Part shown: positions 1 through 8,718 of the stretch, in pieces
Numbering within the stretch: the stretch's first letter is position 1
Layout of the letters: each line of letters starts with the position of its first letter
Assembly (NCBI RefSeq): GCF_018394055.1
Contig: NZ_CP074441.1
Location: 1,116,001 to 1,180,000 of the forward strand
Direction of reading: 5' to 3'
Length of the DNA stretch: 64,000 nt
From: Weissella ceti
GTDB lineage: Bacteria; Bacillota; Bacilli; Lactobacillales; Lactobacillaceae
Notes under the pieces: generated by a model
What the model saw: only the letters and a program-made list of their open reading frames with translations
The model's database searches: none
Told to the model about the DNA's origin: nothing
Position numbers and translations under genes: made by a program

Positions 1-20
1 TATCTTGTTGTCGTTCTTGC

Positions 21-869
21 TTATTTTTCGCCATCCTCAGACTCCTCACGACGCGCGTTCAATTGTGCGTGGGCATCTTGCACCACATGTTCACGAGCTT
101 GTTCGTCCAATGTTGTTGCGCCATTGTCTAATACTAGGTCAGCAATGAATTCAATGTTTCCTGAGCCACCCTTAATTGGTGAGAAATCTAAACCAGCCAA
201 GCTAAACCCACTTTGCTTAGCCAAATCAGCAACCTTATGGATAACCGCCAAGTGTGTATCTGCATCCTTAACGATTCCGTGCTTACCAACTGCTTCACGA
301 CCAGCTTCAAATTGTGGCTTAATCAATGTAGCCACGTGACCACCAGGTGTCAAAATTTCTGACAATGGTGGCAAAATCAAGCTAAGTGAGATAAATGATA
401 CGTCGATTGTTGCCATTTCGGGTTGACCAGAAGTAAAGTCGTCACGCTTTGAATAACGGAAGTTCGTGTTTTCCATAACAACGACACGTTCATCTGAACG
501 CAACTTCCATGCCAATTGATTTGTCCCAACGTCCAATGCATAAACTTGCTTAGCCCCGTTTTGCAACGCAACGTCAGTAAAACCACCTGTTGATGAACCA
601 ATATCCAATACCGTCTTACCTGTAACGTCCAAACCGAAGACTTCAATCATCTTCGCTAGTTTGAATCCCCCACGAGATACGTAAGGCATTGGCGCACCCT
701 TTAAGTGCAATTCCGTTGTGACTGGAATCTTTTCACCTGGCTTGTCTTTACGTTCTTCTTTATCCCCTAGGATTTGTCCGGCCATGATGGCACGCTTTGC
801 TTGTTCTCGTGATTCAAACAATCCTTGTTGGACTGCCAAAATATCAACACGTTCTTTTTCTACACCCAT
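21..869 (-). CDS. tlyA: TlyA-family 23S/16S rRNA 2'-O-methyltransferase / hemolysin-like
   Basis: A 282-residue protein. An S4 RNA-binding domain spans about residues 6-60, followed by an FtsJ/RrmJ-type Rossmann methyltransferase. The SAM-binding motif DIGSSTGGFTD is at 89-99, SRGGFK at 65-70, ALDVG at 111-115 and TIDVSFISL from about 154. Known TlyA proteins 2'-O-methylate cytidines in 16S and/or 23S rRNA; the name hemolysin is historical. The start overlaps the end of ispA by 10 nt, so it is the last visible gene of the folD-xseAB-ispA-tlyA operon. In other Firmicutes argR and recN follow; only 20 nt remain downstream here, so that cannot be seen. Family call is secure; the modified nucleotide is inferred. 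Confidence 0.93.
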   Translation of the reverse strand: MGVEKERVDILAVQQGLFESREQAKRAIMAGQILGDKEERKDKPGEKIPVTTELHLKGAPMPYVSRGGFKLAKMIEVFGLDVTGKTVLDIGSSTGGFTDVALQNGAKQVYALDVGTNQLAWKLRSDERVVVMENTNFRYSKRDDFTSGQPEMATIDVSFISLSLILPPLSEILTPGGHVATLIKPQFEAGREAVGKHGIVKDADTHLAVIHKVADLAKQSGFSLAGLDFSPIKGGSGNIEFIADLVLDNGATTLDEQAREHVVQDAHAQLNARREESEDGEK

Positions 870-1732
870 TGTTTCTCCAATGCTGGTTTAAAGTATTCTA
901 AAAATGATTCCAATAATTCGACGTTGGCGTGACTGTTATAGCGAACGATCGCCAAAGCATCACGTGCCAACGCTACTTGTTCAGCAAGTGCATCTTGTGC
1001 CCCTTGTACACCCAACAAAGTTGGGTATGCTTGCTTATCTTCTTGATCATCTTGTGACAAGTCATCTAAGTCGTCATTAATTTGGAAAGCAAACCCAAAG
1101 GCACTTCCAAAATCATCTAACGCACTTAATGTCACTTGATTGGCATCCACTAAGATACCTCCGGCTACTAATGCATAACGAATCAAGGCTCCCGTCTTCA
1201 AACGGTGCACATTTTCGGCATCGAACAAAGTTGCGTCATCATGTCCGGTAAAGGCCATGTCTAACACTTGACCTCCAACCATTCCGTTCGGTCCACTGGC
1301 CTTCGTTAGCCCCAATGTCAATTGACTCTTTTGGAAGTCTGACAAAACTAGGCTTTCGTTAATCCATTCATACGCTAGTGGTTGTAATGCATCCCCAGCT
1401 AAGATGGCCATTGCTTGACCAAACTTCACGTGTGTTGTTGGCTTACCACGACGCATATCATCGTCATCCATTGCTGGTAAGTCATCATGAATCAAGCTAT
1501 ATGCATGAATTAATTCCAATGCGCTAGCTTCAGTCAAATAACGTTCTGGACTACGGCCAAAACTTTCGATGACTGCCAATGTCAATAATGGACGCAATCG
1601 CTTACCACCATTCATCACCGCATAATCCATGACTTCATGTAATTGTGCATTTTTAACAGTGGCTTTTAAATTATGTGATAGTTGTTCATTCAACTTAGGT
1701 TGCCAAATGGCTTTAAAGCTCGCTAAATCCAT
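860..1732 (-). CDS. ispA: Farnesyl/geranyl diphosphate synthase (polyprenyl synthetase)
   Basis: A 290-residue trans-isoprenyl diphosphate synthase, normal for bacterial IspA. It condenses DMAPP/GPP with IPP to give farnesyl diphosphate, the precursor of undecaprenyl phosphate and of the menaquinone side chain. Visible motifs are GKRLRP (43-48, IPP binding), the first Asp-rich motif DDLPAMD (83-89), and the second, DDLDD (220-224). Its ATG overlaps the TAA of xseB (TAATG) and its end overlaps tlyA, so translation is probably coupled. The xseA-xseB-ispA-tlyA order is the usual one in Firmicutes. Confidence 0.94.
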   Translation of the reverse strand: MDLASFKAIWQPKLNEQLSHNLKATVKNAQLHEVMDYAVMNGGKRLRPLLTLAVIESFGRSPERYLTEASALELIHAYSLIHDDLPAMDDDDMRRGKPTTHVKFGQAMAILAGDALQPLAYEWINESLVLSDFQKSQLTLGLTKASGPNGMVGGQVLDMAFTGHDDATLFDAENVHRLKTGALIRYALVAGGILVDANQVTLSALDDFGSAFGFAFQINDDLDDLSQDDQEDKQAYPTLLGVQGAQDALAEQVALARDALAIVRYNSHANVELLESFLEYFKPALEKQWV

Positions 1733-1953
1733 TAATCGGTCACCTTAAATTCTGATACAGTCCCATCATTTTCGATAATCTTTGCCAGGCTCTTTTCAGC
1801 TGTTTCCAATGTCTTTTGCAATGATTGGCTAAGTTGAATCCCTACTTCGAATTGCTTCAAGGCTTCTTCTAGCGGTACATCACCCTTTTCCAATTGCGTC
1901 ACAATTTGTTCCAAACCTGCCAAATTTTCTTCAAAACTCTTTTGCTCTGCCAT
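1732..1953 (-). CDS. xseB: Exodeoxyribonuclease VII small subunit
   Basis: A 73-residue protein with the family hallmark FEENLAGLEQIVTQLE near the N-terminus and a helical hairpin (LEEALKQFEVGI). XseB binds in several copies to XseA to form exonuclease VII, which degrades single-stranded DNA to oligonucleotides. It starts 2 nt after the xseA stop and its stop overlaps the ispA start by one base, which fits translational coupling in one operon. Length is typical (70-80 residues). Confidence 0.95.
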   Translation of the reverse strand: MAEQKSFEENLAGLEQIVTQLEKGDVPLEEALKQFEVGIQLSQSLQKTLETAEKSLAKIIENDGTVSEFKVTD

Positions 1954-1955
1954 AT

Positions 1956-3209
1956 TTATTCTCCTGTTACCTTTGCTCGAATAATACCATCAGTCACGCG
2001 AATGGCCAATTCATCATCTTCTTTAACTTGTGTCACGCTTTGTACAACTGCGCCATCTTGTTCTACTACACTGTATCCACGTGCCAAAACTGCCAATGGA
2101 CTAACAAGATCCAATCCCTTAAACGCTTGTTGCGCTTGGTATTGTTTACGTTGTAGTAATTGCTCCATCGCTGCACTCAAACGTGGATCCAGTAATTCAT
2201 AGCGATGCTTAGCATCACGTAATTGTTGATCCATATTTTGTTGTAAACGTTGGTTCGCAATATCAACACGTTGCAAGTAGCCTTCATACAAACGTTGGGG
2301 TTGTGTCAAAACATAGCTATTTTGAACACGTGTCAAACGTTCTTGACTTTGCTTAATTTGGCGTTGCATTTGTGCAACTAGTCTTTGTTGATATTGTTGA
2401 ATCCCCAACCAAACATCTGCTAGCGGTACAGCAGTTGCAAGTTCGGCCGCTGCTGTTGGGGTTGCTGCACGTTGATCGGCAACAAAGTCCGCAATCGTGG
2501 TATCCGTTTCGTGTCCAACGGAACTAATAATCGGCATCTTCATTTGCAACATTTGTTGGGCAACTTGTTCATCATTAAATGCCCACAAATCTTCAATGGA
2601 TCCACCACCACGTCCCATAATCACGACATCCGCTGATCCATCTGCGTTAACTGCTTGCAATTGCTTCAACAAAGACGGAACTGCGCCATCTCCTTGCACC
2701 ACTGCTGGGTACAACACAATTTCAGCGATTGGATAACGACGTTCAACCGTAGTCATGATATCGCGAATAACCGCACCACTTGGTGATGTGATAACCGCAA
2801 TCTTCTTGGGGAAACGCGGGATTGGACGTTGAAGTTGTGCAAAGACACCTTCAGCTTCTAATTTACGCTTCAATTGTTCATAAGCTTGGTACAACGCCCC
2901 AACACCATCGGGTTCAAGGCGACTGATAATCAAACTGTATGAACCATTTGGTGCGTACAAATCAATGTGTCCAGTCGCATTAACTTTCATTCCTGCTTCA
3001 AGTTCAAACGGTAATTTTGAAAATGGACCCTTAAACATCGTTGCGTTAATCACCGCACCATCATCCTTCAAAGAAAAGTATTGATGGTTTGGTCGCTTAC
3101 GATAATTTGATACTTCCCCAGTAACATGAATTTCTTTCAAGTGTGGGTCAGCTGTAAATTTGCGCTTTAGATATTTTGTTAGTGTACTAACTGTTAAATA
3201 CTCTGCCAT
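1956..3209 (-). CDS. xseA: Exodeoxyribonuclease VII large subunit
   Basis: A 417-residue catalytic subunit of exonuclease VII. The N-terminal OB-fold (about 1-105) starts with YLTVSTLTKYLKRKF and contains VTGEVSNY. The catalytic core follows, with ITSPSGAVIRD at about 139 and VIMGRGGGSIEDLWAFN at about 196-212, then a long Gln/Arg-rich coiled coil (about 270-370) that carries XseB. Its start lies inside the 3' end of folD (16 nt overlap). Length is close to the Firmicutes norm of about 450, with a slightly short coiled-coil section. Confidence 0.95.
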   Translation of the reverse strand: MAEYLTVSTLTKYLKRKFTADPHLKEIHVTGEVSNYRKRPNHQYFSLKDDGAVINATMFKGPFSKLPFELEAGMKVNATGHIDLYAPNGSYSLIISRLEPDGVGALYQAYEQLKRKLEAEGVFAQLQRPIPRFPKKIAVITSPSGAVIRDIMTTVERRYPIAEIVLYPAVVQGDGAVPSLLKQLQAVNADGSADVVIMGRGGGSIEDLWAFNDEQVAQQMLQMKMPIISSVGHETDTTIADFVADQRAATPTAAAELATAVPLADVWLGIQQYQQRLVAQMQRQIKQSQERLTRVQNSYVLTQPQRLYEGYLQRVDIANQRLQQNMDQQLRDAKHRYELLDPRLSAAMEQLLQRKQYQAQQAFKGLDLVSPLAVLARGYSVVEQDGAVVQSVTQVKEDDELAIRVTDGIIRAKVTGE

Positions 3210-4084
3210 GCATCCTCCAAAGTTACGCCGTGATGTTCAGCCGCTAGTTCTAGCGTTGTTTGCATCAAGGTCGCAATCGTCATTGGTCCTACACCACCCG
3301 GTACAGGAGTAATCTTTGATGCAACTGGTTCTGCTGATGCGAAATCAACATCACCAACCAATGAACCATCCTCTAGGCGATTAATACCTACGTCAATGAC
3401 CACGGCTCCTGCCTTTAGATCATCCCCAGATACTAGACCTGGAACACCCGTTGCGACAACAACGACATCCGCCATAGCCAACAAAGTCTTGCGTTGTGCA
3501 TCAAGTGTATAGCGGTGAACCAAAGTTACTGTTGCATCCGCATTTTCAAGCAATGCAAACATTGGACGACCAACTAATACTGAACGACCAATCACAACCA
3601 CATTCTTATGCTTCAATGTGACATCTTCAGCTGCTAACATCGTCATAATCCCACGTGGCGTGTTCGCGACTGGATAGTAACCTTCGCGATCAGCATATAG
3701 ACGGCCAACATTCACTGGATGGAAGCCATCAACGTCCTTTTCTGGTGCAATTGCATCTTGAATACGCTTTTCGTTAATGTGCTTAGGCACTGGACTTTGT
3801 ACTAAAATCGCGTCCACTGCTGGATCTGCATTCAATTCTGAAATCTTAGCCAACAAAGCATCTTCCGTCATATCGCTTGGATATTTAAACGTTTCTTCCG
3901 CAATCCCCACCTTTTCTGCTGCGCGTCCTTTATTACGCACATAGATTTCACTTGCTGGGTCATCCCCCACTAAAATCACCGCCAATCCAGGCGTGATTCC
4001 TTTTTCTTGTAAACGTGCAGTTTGCTTGGCGACTGCACCACGCAGACGTGTTGCAATTGCTTTTCCATCAATTATGGTTGCCAT
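3194..4084 (-). CDS. folD: Bifunctional methylenetetrahydrofolate dehydrogenase / methenyl-THF cyclohydrolase
   Basis: A FolD protein of about 296 residues. It interconverts 5,10-methylene-THF and 10-formyl-THF, using NADP for the dehydrogenase step. Motifs seen are the catalytic Lys region YVRNK, the substrate loop ILVQSPVPKH, PEKDVDGFHPVNVGRL, VVIGRSVLVGRP and the C-terminal TPVPGGVGPMTIATLM. The start is placed at 4084 (MATIIDG) rather than the upstream in-frame codon at 4096, because GGTGG/GAGG ribosome-binding sequence sits just before it. First gene of the folD-xseA-xseB-ispA-tlyA operon; folD and xseA overlap by 16 nt. Confidence 0.95.
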   Translation of the reverse strand: MATIIDGKAIATRLRGAVAKQTARLQEKGITPGLAVILVGDDPASEIYVRNKGRAAEKVGIAEETFKYPSDMTEDALLAKISELNADPAVDAILVQSPVPKHINEKRIQDAIAPEKDVDGFHPVNVGRLYADREGYYPVANTPRGIMTMLAAEDVTLKHKNVVVIGRSVLVGRPMFALLENADATVTLVHRYTLDAQRKTLLAMADVVVVATGVPGLVSGDDLKAGAVVIDVGINRLEDGSLVGDVDFASAEPVASKITPVPGGVGPMTIATLMQTTLELAAEHHGVTLEDAWQSI

Positions 4085-4164
4085 TTTCCACCTCACAAAT
4101 ATTCATTATTATTGCATAATTTTACCACAAATCAGGTAAAGTGACCATCTCACCTAGTTAGCCA

Positions 4165-4205
4165 AAATAAAAAAGTTGCCTCAGCTTTAGACTGAGACAA
4201 CTTTG
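4165..4205 (-). terminator. Intrinsic terminator after the ECF S-component gene
   Basis: An imperfect stem (GTTGCCTCAG paired with CTGAGACAAC, one mismatch) is followed on the minus strand by a U-rich run. It lies directly after the gene at 4208-4732 and separates it from folD. Confidence 0.8.
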
Positions 4206-4207
4206 TT

Positions 4208-4732
4208 TTAAGCTTTATTCTTAAAGAAGTGGTAGCCATAGATAAAGGCTGTACCAAAGATTCCAATAACAAGGAAGTTTAATCCTGCAGCGGTCAAACC
4301 TTGGTTCAACACATATAACCAATCTGACTTATAGACTAAGGCATCGCCTAATGGTGCAATCACTCCCCAGACGAGAATATTTGCAATTCCTTGCCAGATG
4401 TTAAATTGAATTGCACGTTGCAAGGTAATTGGTTGCTTCAACAAGTTTAAACGCGTTGCGATTAACCCCAACATTAAACCAAAGACTCCATCGGCTACAA
4501 TCCAAGTCCACCAAACGGTTGTATACGTTAAACTATCTGATAGAAAATGGGCCAAGAAGGCAACAATTGGCGTCAATATAGCCCCAGATAGTAACGCAAA
4601 AATCGTTAATGCGGCATAAGATAGTGACCCTTGGACATTATCTACACCAACATCAAGTAATAGTAGGCGACCAACTAAGACAACACAGAGTGTCCCCAAG
4701 ATGATCAATCCACCTTTTTTAACAACTGTCAT
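4208..4732 (-). CDS. ECF transporter S component, UPF0397-like membrane protein
   Basis: A 174-residue very hydrophobic protein with five to six predicted membrane helices. The segment around residues 65-95 (HFLSDSLTYTTVWWTW, then GVFGLMLGL) resembles the UPF0397/ECF S-component signature of a D-x-LTY stretch, WW and a glycine-rich helix. S components bind a vitamin or similar small substrate and dock to a shared EcfA-EcfA'-EcfT energy module, which is not encoded nearby, so this would be a group II ECF system. The substrate cannot be read from the sequence. Its ATG overlaps the TAA of the upstream gene (TAATG), tying the two together. The family call is from memory of the motif, not from a search. 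Confidence 0.65.
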   Translation of the reverse strand: MTVVKKGGLIILGTLCVVLVGRLLLLDVGVDNVQGSLSYAALTIFALLSGAILTPIVAFLAHFLSDSLTYTTVWWTWIVADGVFGLMLGLIATRLNLLKQPITLQRAIQFNIWQGIANILVWGVIAPLGDALVYKSDWLYVLNQGLTAAGLNFLVIGIFGTAFIYGYHFFKNKA

Positions 4733-5223
4733 TAAGCGTCACCTTCACCATCTTGTGTTTCTTCACTATCATCAAGTTCTTCTAGTGTTTCTGTATTATT
4801 GATTAGTGTAATCTTTTCATCAAAGTATGCCGCAATACGTGCTGCGACTGAATCAAAATCATCTAATGCAGATGTAACTGACGCAGCAAAATCAATACGT
4901 AGTCCTGATTGAGACACCTTAGGGTGTTCCACAATCATGTATAGGTTTACTTCTGCATCGTCATTGTTAATCACAATTTTCTTGATTGCATTGGCATAAC
5001 GCAATGGCAAATTGATCAAGTTACTTTCAACCATCAATGTAATGGGTTCATCCCCACTGATAATCATTTCAGCGTGAACAAGTTGATCTGCTTTGATTGT
5101 TTTATGGACAAATTCGAAGAATTCGTCCAAGTTGATTGTTGCTTCATCCGCAGCTGTAAAAGTCTTATTTGTTACTGCTTCTGTTTCTAGTGCCTCAATT
5201 AAGGCGTTCCCTGTTAATTGCAT
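4732..5223 (-). CDS. Unrecognised acidic soluble protein upstream of the ECF S component
   Basis: About 163 residues from the preferred start at 5223 (MQLTGNALIEAL); an in-frame ATG at 5238 would add five residues but has a poorer ribosome-binding sequence. No signal peptide or membrane helix is seen. The middle alternates beta-like stretches (AEMIISG, ITLMVESNLINLPLRY, VNLYMIVEHP), and the last 20 residues are nearly all acidic (LEELDDSEETQDGEGDA). I do not recognise the family. The stop overlaps the start of the S-component gene by one base, so the two are probably translated together. A role with that transporter is only inferred from context. Confidence 0.6.
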   Translation of the reverse strand: MQLTGNALIEALETEAVTNKTFTAADEATINLDEFFEFVHKTIKADQLVHAEMIISGDEPITLMVESNLINLPLRYANAIKKIVINNDDAEVNLYMIVEHPKVSQSGLRIDFAASVTSALDDFDSVAARIAAYFDEKITLINNTETLEELDDSEETQDGEGDA

Positions 5224-5295
5224 ATCTGCACTCACCATCTCTTATTTATTACACCTAGTTTAGCATAGTTCATCTATGTCCACTATGCTAAATCG

Positions 5296-5347
5296 AAAAA
5301 ATAGACAGCCCCCTTAAGCACTGATGCCTAGGTAGCTGTCTATTTTT
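5296..5347 (-). terminator. Intrinsic terminator after the Fem-type gene
   Basis: A stem formed by AAATAGACAGC and GCTGTCTATTT encloses a 24-nt loop region, with U-rich sequence at the 3' side on the minus strand. It follows the stop of the gene at 5374. Confidence 0.8.
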
Positions 5348-5373
5348 ATACGTTACATTAGTTCGTTTATTGC

Positions 5374-6621
5374 TTAGGCACGCCCCAGTAACTTCTTCAT
5401 CAACTTGTATAGACGGTACTTCATCTTGTTGATTGGGTATTCAAATTCACCGACTAATTGATCAGCAGTTCCATTGAATTCGGTCTTAAAGCGGAAGACA
5501 CCATCTGATCCATCGAAGTCTCCACTGATACCATAGAAATTGTGCGTTGGAATATTGTGTTCAATTGCCATGCGCATCATTGTGTCTTGAATCAAGTATG
5601 GTGCAAAGTATTCACGGTATTCATCATACATACCAGAGAACATGTAGGCCATTTCTTGTGGTTGTTCGACAAACAATGCACCCGCCACAATCGTTGGCTC
5701 AGTTGGAATGTCACCATTGAACAAATCATTCACGCGCTTCATACGCTTAATGTGCATATTCTTTTGGTCAGTAAATTCATTAAATTGACCACGGTTCTTC
5801 TTAGTTTCCTTCACTGCTAGACGTTCTGCCAATGTATTGATCTTCACATCTAGTTGATCAATCGTTGCTTGTTCTTCAGCCAAGTAATTTGGGAAATTAA
5901 CTTCAGCCACTGTAAAGTGCGCATCATCCCCGTATGTGTTGAACAGCACTTCGTAGAATGAAAGTTCCTTATCATCAAAACCACGACGTTCCGCAGTATC
6001 CGCAGTCAACTTCTTGAACTTAGGCAATTCTTCAAACGGCAATTCACGGAACTTAACCCCAAATTGCTTATTCTTCTTCAAGTAGTACTTAACGTCTGGT
6101 TGGTAACTTGCAATCAATGAATCCAAGTCTAATGAACGTAGATCCTTAGAGTATTGCCAAGGCATACTTCCATCAGTGCTCATTCCCTTCTTAAATGGCA
6201 TGTGCTTTGCACCATGCTTTTCAAGACGTGCAATAAAGTCTGTTTCTGGTTCAGTAACCGGATTACCATGGTTATCGAAACGTTGGTATACAACATTAGG
6301 TGAAAACTTAATGTACAAGCCATTAAATTGCTTAGCGAAGTTAGCCAAGCCCTTCAAGTATGTATCTAAGACACCTGTGTCGCTATAGTTCATCAATGGT
6401 CCATGATTCACAGATGCAACTGTTCCACCATTGATACCATCAAAAGTGACAATTGATCCCGCTAAAATCGTACCATCAATATCTTTAACACCTAGAATAT
6501 GAACGTTCTTACCACGTCCTTGCAACAAGTCGTATTGTTCAACTGATTGCGTCATTGATCCTAATGGTGATTGCTTTTCAAATTCGGCATATTCAGCCTT
6601 TGTTAATGCAGTAAATTCCAT
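5374..6621 (-). CDS. FemA/FemX/MurM-type aminoacyltransferase, peptidoglycan interpeptide bridge
   Basis: About 415 residues, the normal size for Fem transferases. These use aminoacyl-tRNA to add bridge amino acids to the Lys side chain of lipid II. Features seen include an N-terminal GNAT-like lobe with GSMTQSVEQY, LRSLDLDSLIASYQPDVKYYLKKN at roughly 165-188, and the pair of GNAT folds interrupted by a coiled-coil arm (about 255-300, rich in Lys/Glu). The C-terminal GNAT lobe contains HNFYGISGDFDGSDGVFRFK, a conserved Fem stretch. Start chosen at 6621 because GGGAGA lies 6-7 nt upstream; the ATG at 6636 overlaps that site. Single gene with its own promoter and terminator. Which amino acid it adds is not visible. 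Confidence 0.88.
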   Translation of the reverse strand: MEFTALTKAEYAEFEKQSPLGSMTQSVEQYDLLQGRGKNVHILGVKDIDGTILAGSIVTFDGINGGTVASVNHGPLMNYSDTGVLDTYLKGLANFAKQFNGLYIKFSPNVVYQRFDNHGNPVTEPETDFIARLEKHGAKHMPFKKGMSTDGSMPWQYSKDLRSLDLDSLIASYQPDVKYYLKKNKQFGVKFRELPFEELPKFKKLTADTAERRGFDDKELSFYEVLFNTYGDDAHFTVAEVNFPNYLAEEQATIDQLDVKINTLAERLAVKETKKNRGQFNEFTDQKNMHIKRMKRVNDLFNGDIPTEPTIVAGALFVEQPQEMAYMFSGMYDEYREYFAPYLIQDTMMRMAIEHNIPTHNFYGISGDFDGSDGVFRFKTEFNGTADQLVGEFEYPINKMKYRLYKLMKKLLGRA

Positions 6622-6736
6622 GCTATCTCCCATCACTAACCAAGTCTTGGTTTTTTATATCTGAACCATGCTGTCCAGCTTTAATGTTAATTTTTAACGC
6701 TCGTTTAGCACACAAACGAACCGTTCTATAGGCGTT

Positions 6737-6745
6737 ATTATAGCA
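6737..6745 (-). promoter_or_regulatory. Extended -10 promoter for the Fem-type gene
   Basis: On the minus strand TGC-TATAAT reads as a perfect -10 with an extended TGn motif; the -35 is poor. The start codon is about 115 nt downstream, leaving an untranslated leader with a small stem (CGTTT/AAACG) whose role is unknown. Confidence 0.6.
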
Positions 6746-6820
6746 TAATTGACATTAAACCAACCTAGTGTGACACGTAATCATACTGATTTTTAACATC
6801 TAAAGCATGTCTCCATTGAT

Positions 6821-7312
6821 TTAGCTTAAGCCAATGGCAAATACCACAATAAAGAGACTTAACATGCTGATAAATACATTGTCCCACTTCGCTTTCTTCT
6901 TAAGTAGCTCAGCGTTTAATTGAGTTATCTCAAGATAAATGCCTTCTGAATGCTCTAATAAGATATCTATTGCCACATTTTGCCTAACCATAATTTTTTG
7001 CAACGTTTTATACAGCCAAATAGCTGTCAAAATCCCTGCAATAATGTGCCAAGGATGCCCGACATTTAAAGTAATGACTAAAAGCACTGCCATGATTGAC
7101 ACCGTTTGCCAGATAATGCGCGTTCGACTTTGCGTCTTATCAACATGTGTTGTAATAACGTTCGTCGCATATGCTTGGTAGCTCATCTCTTTATTTACTT
7201 TTAAATATTTTTCTTTTGCTCGTAGGTTACGTCGTATCGGTGCGGTCATATACTGTTCCAATGCCAGAATCACAAACATTGTCACTAACAGTCCATAAAT
7301 CACAATTGTCAT
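6821..7312 (-). CDS. Unrecognised membrane protein, 163 residues
   Basis: One membrane helix at the very N-terminus (about 2-19), a basic loop containing RRNLRAKEKYLK, two close helices at about 68-105, a soluble amphipathic part (about 106-143), and a last helix at about 145-162. I do not recognise a family. It is last in a row of three small membrane-protein genes on the same strand (8541 to 6821), 61 nt downstream of the 170-residue protein, so it may be co-transcribed. It is not clearly a paralogue of the other two. Confidence 0.6.
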   Translation of the reverse strand: MTIVIYGLLVTMFVILALEQYMTAPIRRNLRAKEKYLKVNKEMSYQAYATNVITTHVDKTQSRTRIIWQTVSIMAVLLVITLNVGHPWHIIAGILTAIWLYKTLQKIMVRQNVAIDILLEHSEGIYLEITQLNAELLKKKAKWDNVFISMLSLFIVVFAIGLS

Positions 7313-7373
7313 ACGTCTTTCCTCCCAACAATTTAGTTACGCATTCACTACACAACACCAAAGTCCAACATCA

Positions 7374-7886
7374 TTATCTTGGCTTCAATGTAATGTTCTT
7401 CTTTACCATCACAATGTAGGCAATTAAAATTAACCAACCAAATAACAAATAAAACACAATGGCCCAATAAACAATCAAACCTGTCACTAATCCAGTAAGT
7501 AATGTTAGCCCAATCACTTTGACAAATGGTACGACGCCATCTTTTTTATAGATGTGTTCACGTTGCTTAATCAAATTAGGAATACGACTTGCTTGCTTGA
7601 TAAATGCATCAGTCACCACACGACGTACATTCACAACTTGATAAGCATCTAATAGATCGACCACCAATGCATTTGCCAATGGATAGATAACAAACATCAA
7701 CGCAATAACCAGGTTCAAAATAAAATCATTCCACAGAACACTAAATTGTGTCCCCATCCCGCTTTCCACAGTCGTAATATCATGCACCACATGTGGCCAA
7801 ATATACATCGTAAACAACACAATCGCAATCACGTAACGAATCACAAAAAAGCGACGATCTTGTAAATCAAAAATATCTTTAATCAT
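7374..7886 (-). CDS. Unrecognised membrane protein A, paralogue of the gene at 8002
   Basis: 170 residues with about four membrane helices: 13-32, 50-73, 118-146 and 148-163. It shares a pattern with the neighbouring 179-residue protein: an N-terminal F-F-x-x-RY segment, a central PLANALVVDLLDAYQV (the other has PLANAIVKALLDARHV), and a C-terminal L-F-GWLI stretch. These are the same architecture in the same order, so the two look like a diverged tandem duplication. No catalytic motif, lipobox or known domain is visible. Function unknown. Confidence 0.65.
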   Translation of the reverse strand: MIKDIFDLQDRRFFVIRYVIAIVLFTMYIWPHVVHDITTVESGMGTQFSVLWNDFILNLVIALMFVIYPLANALVVDLLDAYQVVNVRRVVTDAFIKQASRIPNLIKQREHIYKKDGVVPFVKVIGLTLLTGLVTGLIVYWAIVFYLLFGWLILIAYIVMVKKNITLKPR

Positions 7887-8001
7887 ATATCCCCCTCACA
7901 AAAACAATAAACATCCCTAATATGTATAAACTTTTATGCATCAGATTATCGTCCCTCAAACAATAACCGACTACCACGCCATAGCAGCATCGAACCGTTA
8001 A

Positions 8002-8541
8002 TTATTGTGCTTGGCGTGACCCTGTATATGCTTTAAACAAACGAATACTTTCATACATCGCAACGATTAACCAACCACCGAACAAATACACCAGGATTTT
8101 AGTCATTAATAGCAACACCGCAATCATTCCTAACAATAAGCATTGTCCTGCCAATAAAGTGATACGTCCCCAATTAACGTCACTTTTACGAATATTGTGC
8201 ATATCGATATCATCGGCTTCAACCATCAACTTATAAAACAATGTACCAACTTGTTTGACCAATATTAACACCCAGTTTTGGACATGACGTGCATCTAGCA
8301 ATGCCTTAACAATCGCGTTCGCCAATGGCGCAAAGCTTGTCACAAAGATCATTAATAAAATATTCGGCACTGTCACCATTAAGTGTAACGGTCCAATAAC
8401 GGTATAAACACCATTTGAATCTTGTAAGAAGAGCATGGCAACAAATTGCCAACAATAAAACAGCCCTAATAACGCATAACGTCGCATAAAAAATTGATGG
8501 CTTTGCAAACGCAACACCGTATTAAACATCTCTATAAACAT
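8002..8541 (-). CDS. Unrecognised membrane protein B, paralogue of the gene at 7374
   Basis: 179 residues with about four membrane helices (22-42, 53-77, 127-148, 150-168). It matches its neighbour in three places: HQFFMRRYALLG near the N-terminus, APLANAIVKALLDARHV in the middle and LFGGWLIVAMYE near the C-terminus. It is first in the three-gene membrane cluster, and 115 nt separate it from the next gene, so a second promoter is possible. Function unknown. Confidence 0.65.
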   Translation of the reverse strand: MFIEMFNTVLRLQSHQFFMRRYALLGLFYCWQFVAMLFLQDSNGVYTVIGPLHLMVTVPNILLMIFVTSFAPLANAIVKALLDARHVQNWVLILVKQVGTLFYKLMVEADDIDMHNIRKSDVNWGRITLLAGQCLLLGMIAVLLLMTKILVYLFGGWLIVAMYESIRLFKAYTGSRQAQ

Positions 8542-8663
8542 TCCTAACCCCTTAACAAATAACCCTCTTAATATCTTCTATCCATCATACACATTAAAAA
8601 ACGCTAATCAAATTGAATGCCTAAAACTTCCGTCATTTAAACCTATTTGCCCTTCAACTGCAA

Positions 8664-8703
8664 TAAAAAACAACCTATCGTTAGTTTCCTAACAACAGGT
8701 TGT
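8664..8703 (-). terminator. Intrinsic terminator of nagB
   Basis: ACAACCTGTTGTTAG pairs with CTAACGATAGGTTGT on the minus strand around a GAAA loop, followed by six U residues. It begins 15 nt after the nagB stop. Confidence 0.88.
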
Positions 8704-8718
8704 CTAAGAGTTATTTAA

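Noticed and set aside
1-20. Start of argR or another gene downstream of tlyA
   Set aside because: Only 20 nt remain, with no complete start codon or ribosome-binding site that can be judged.
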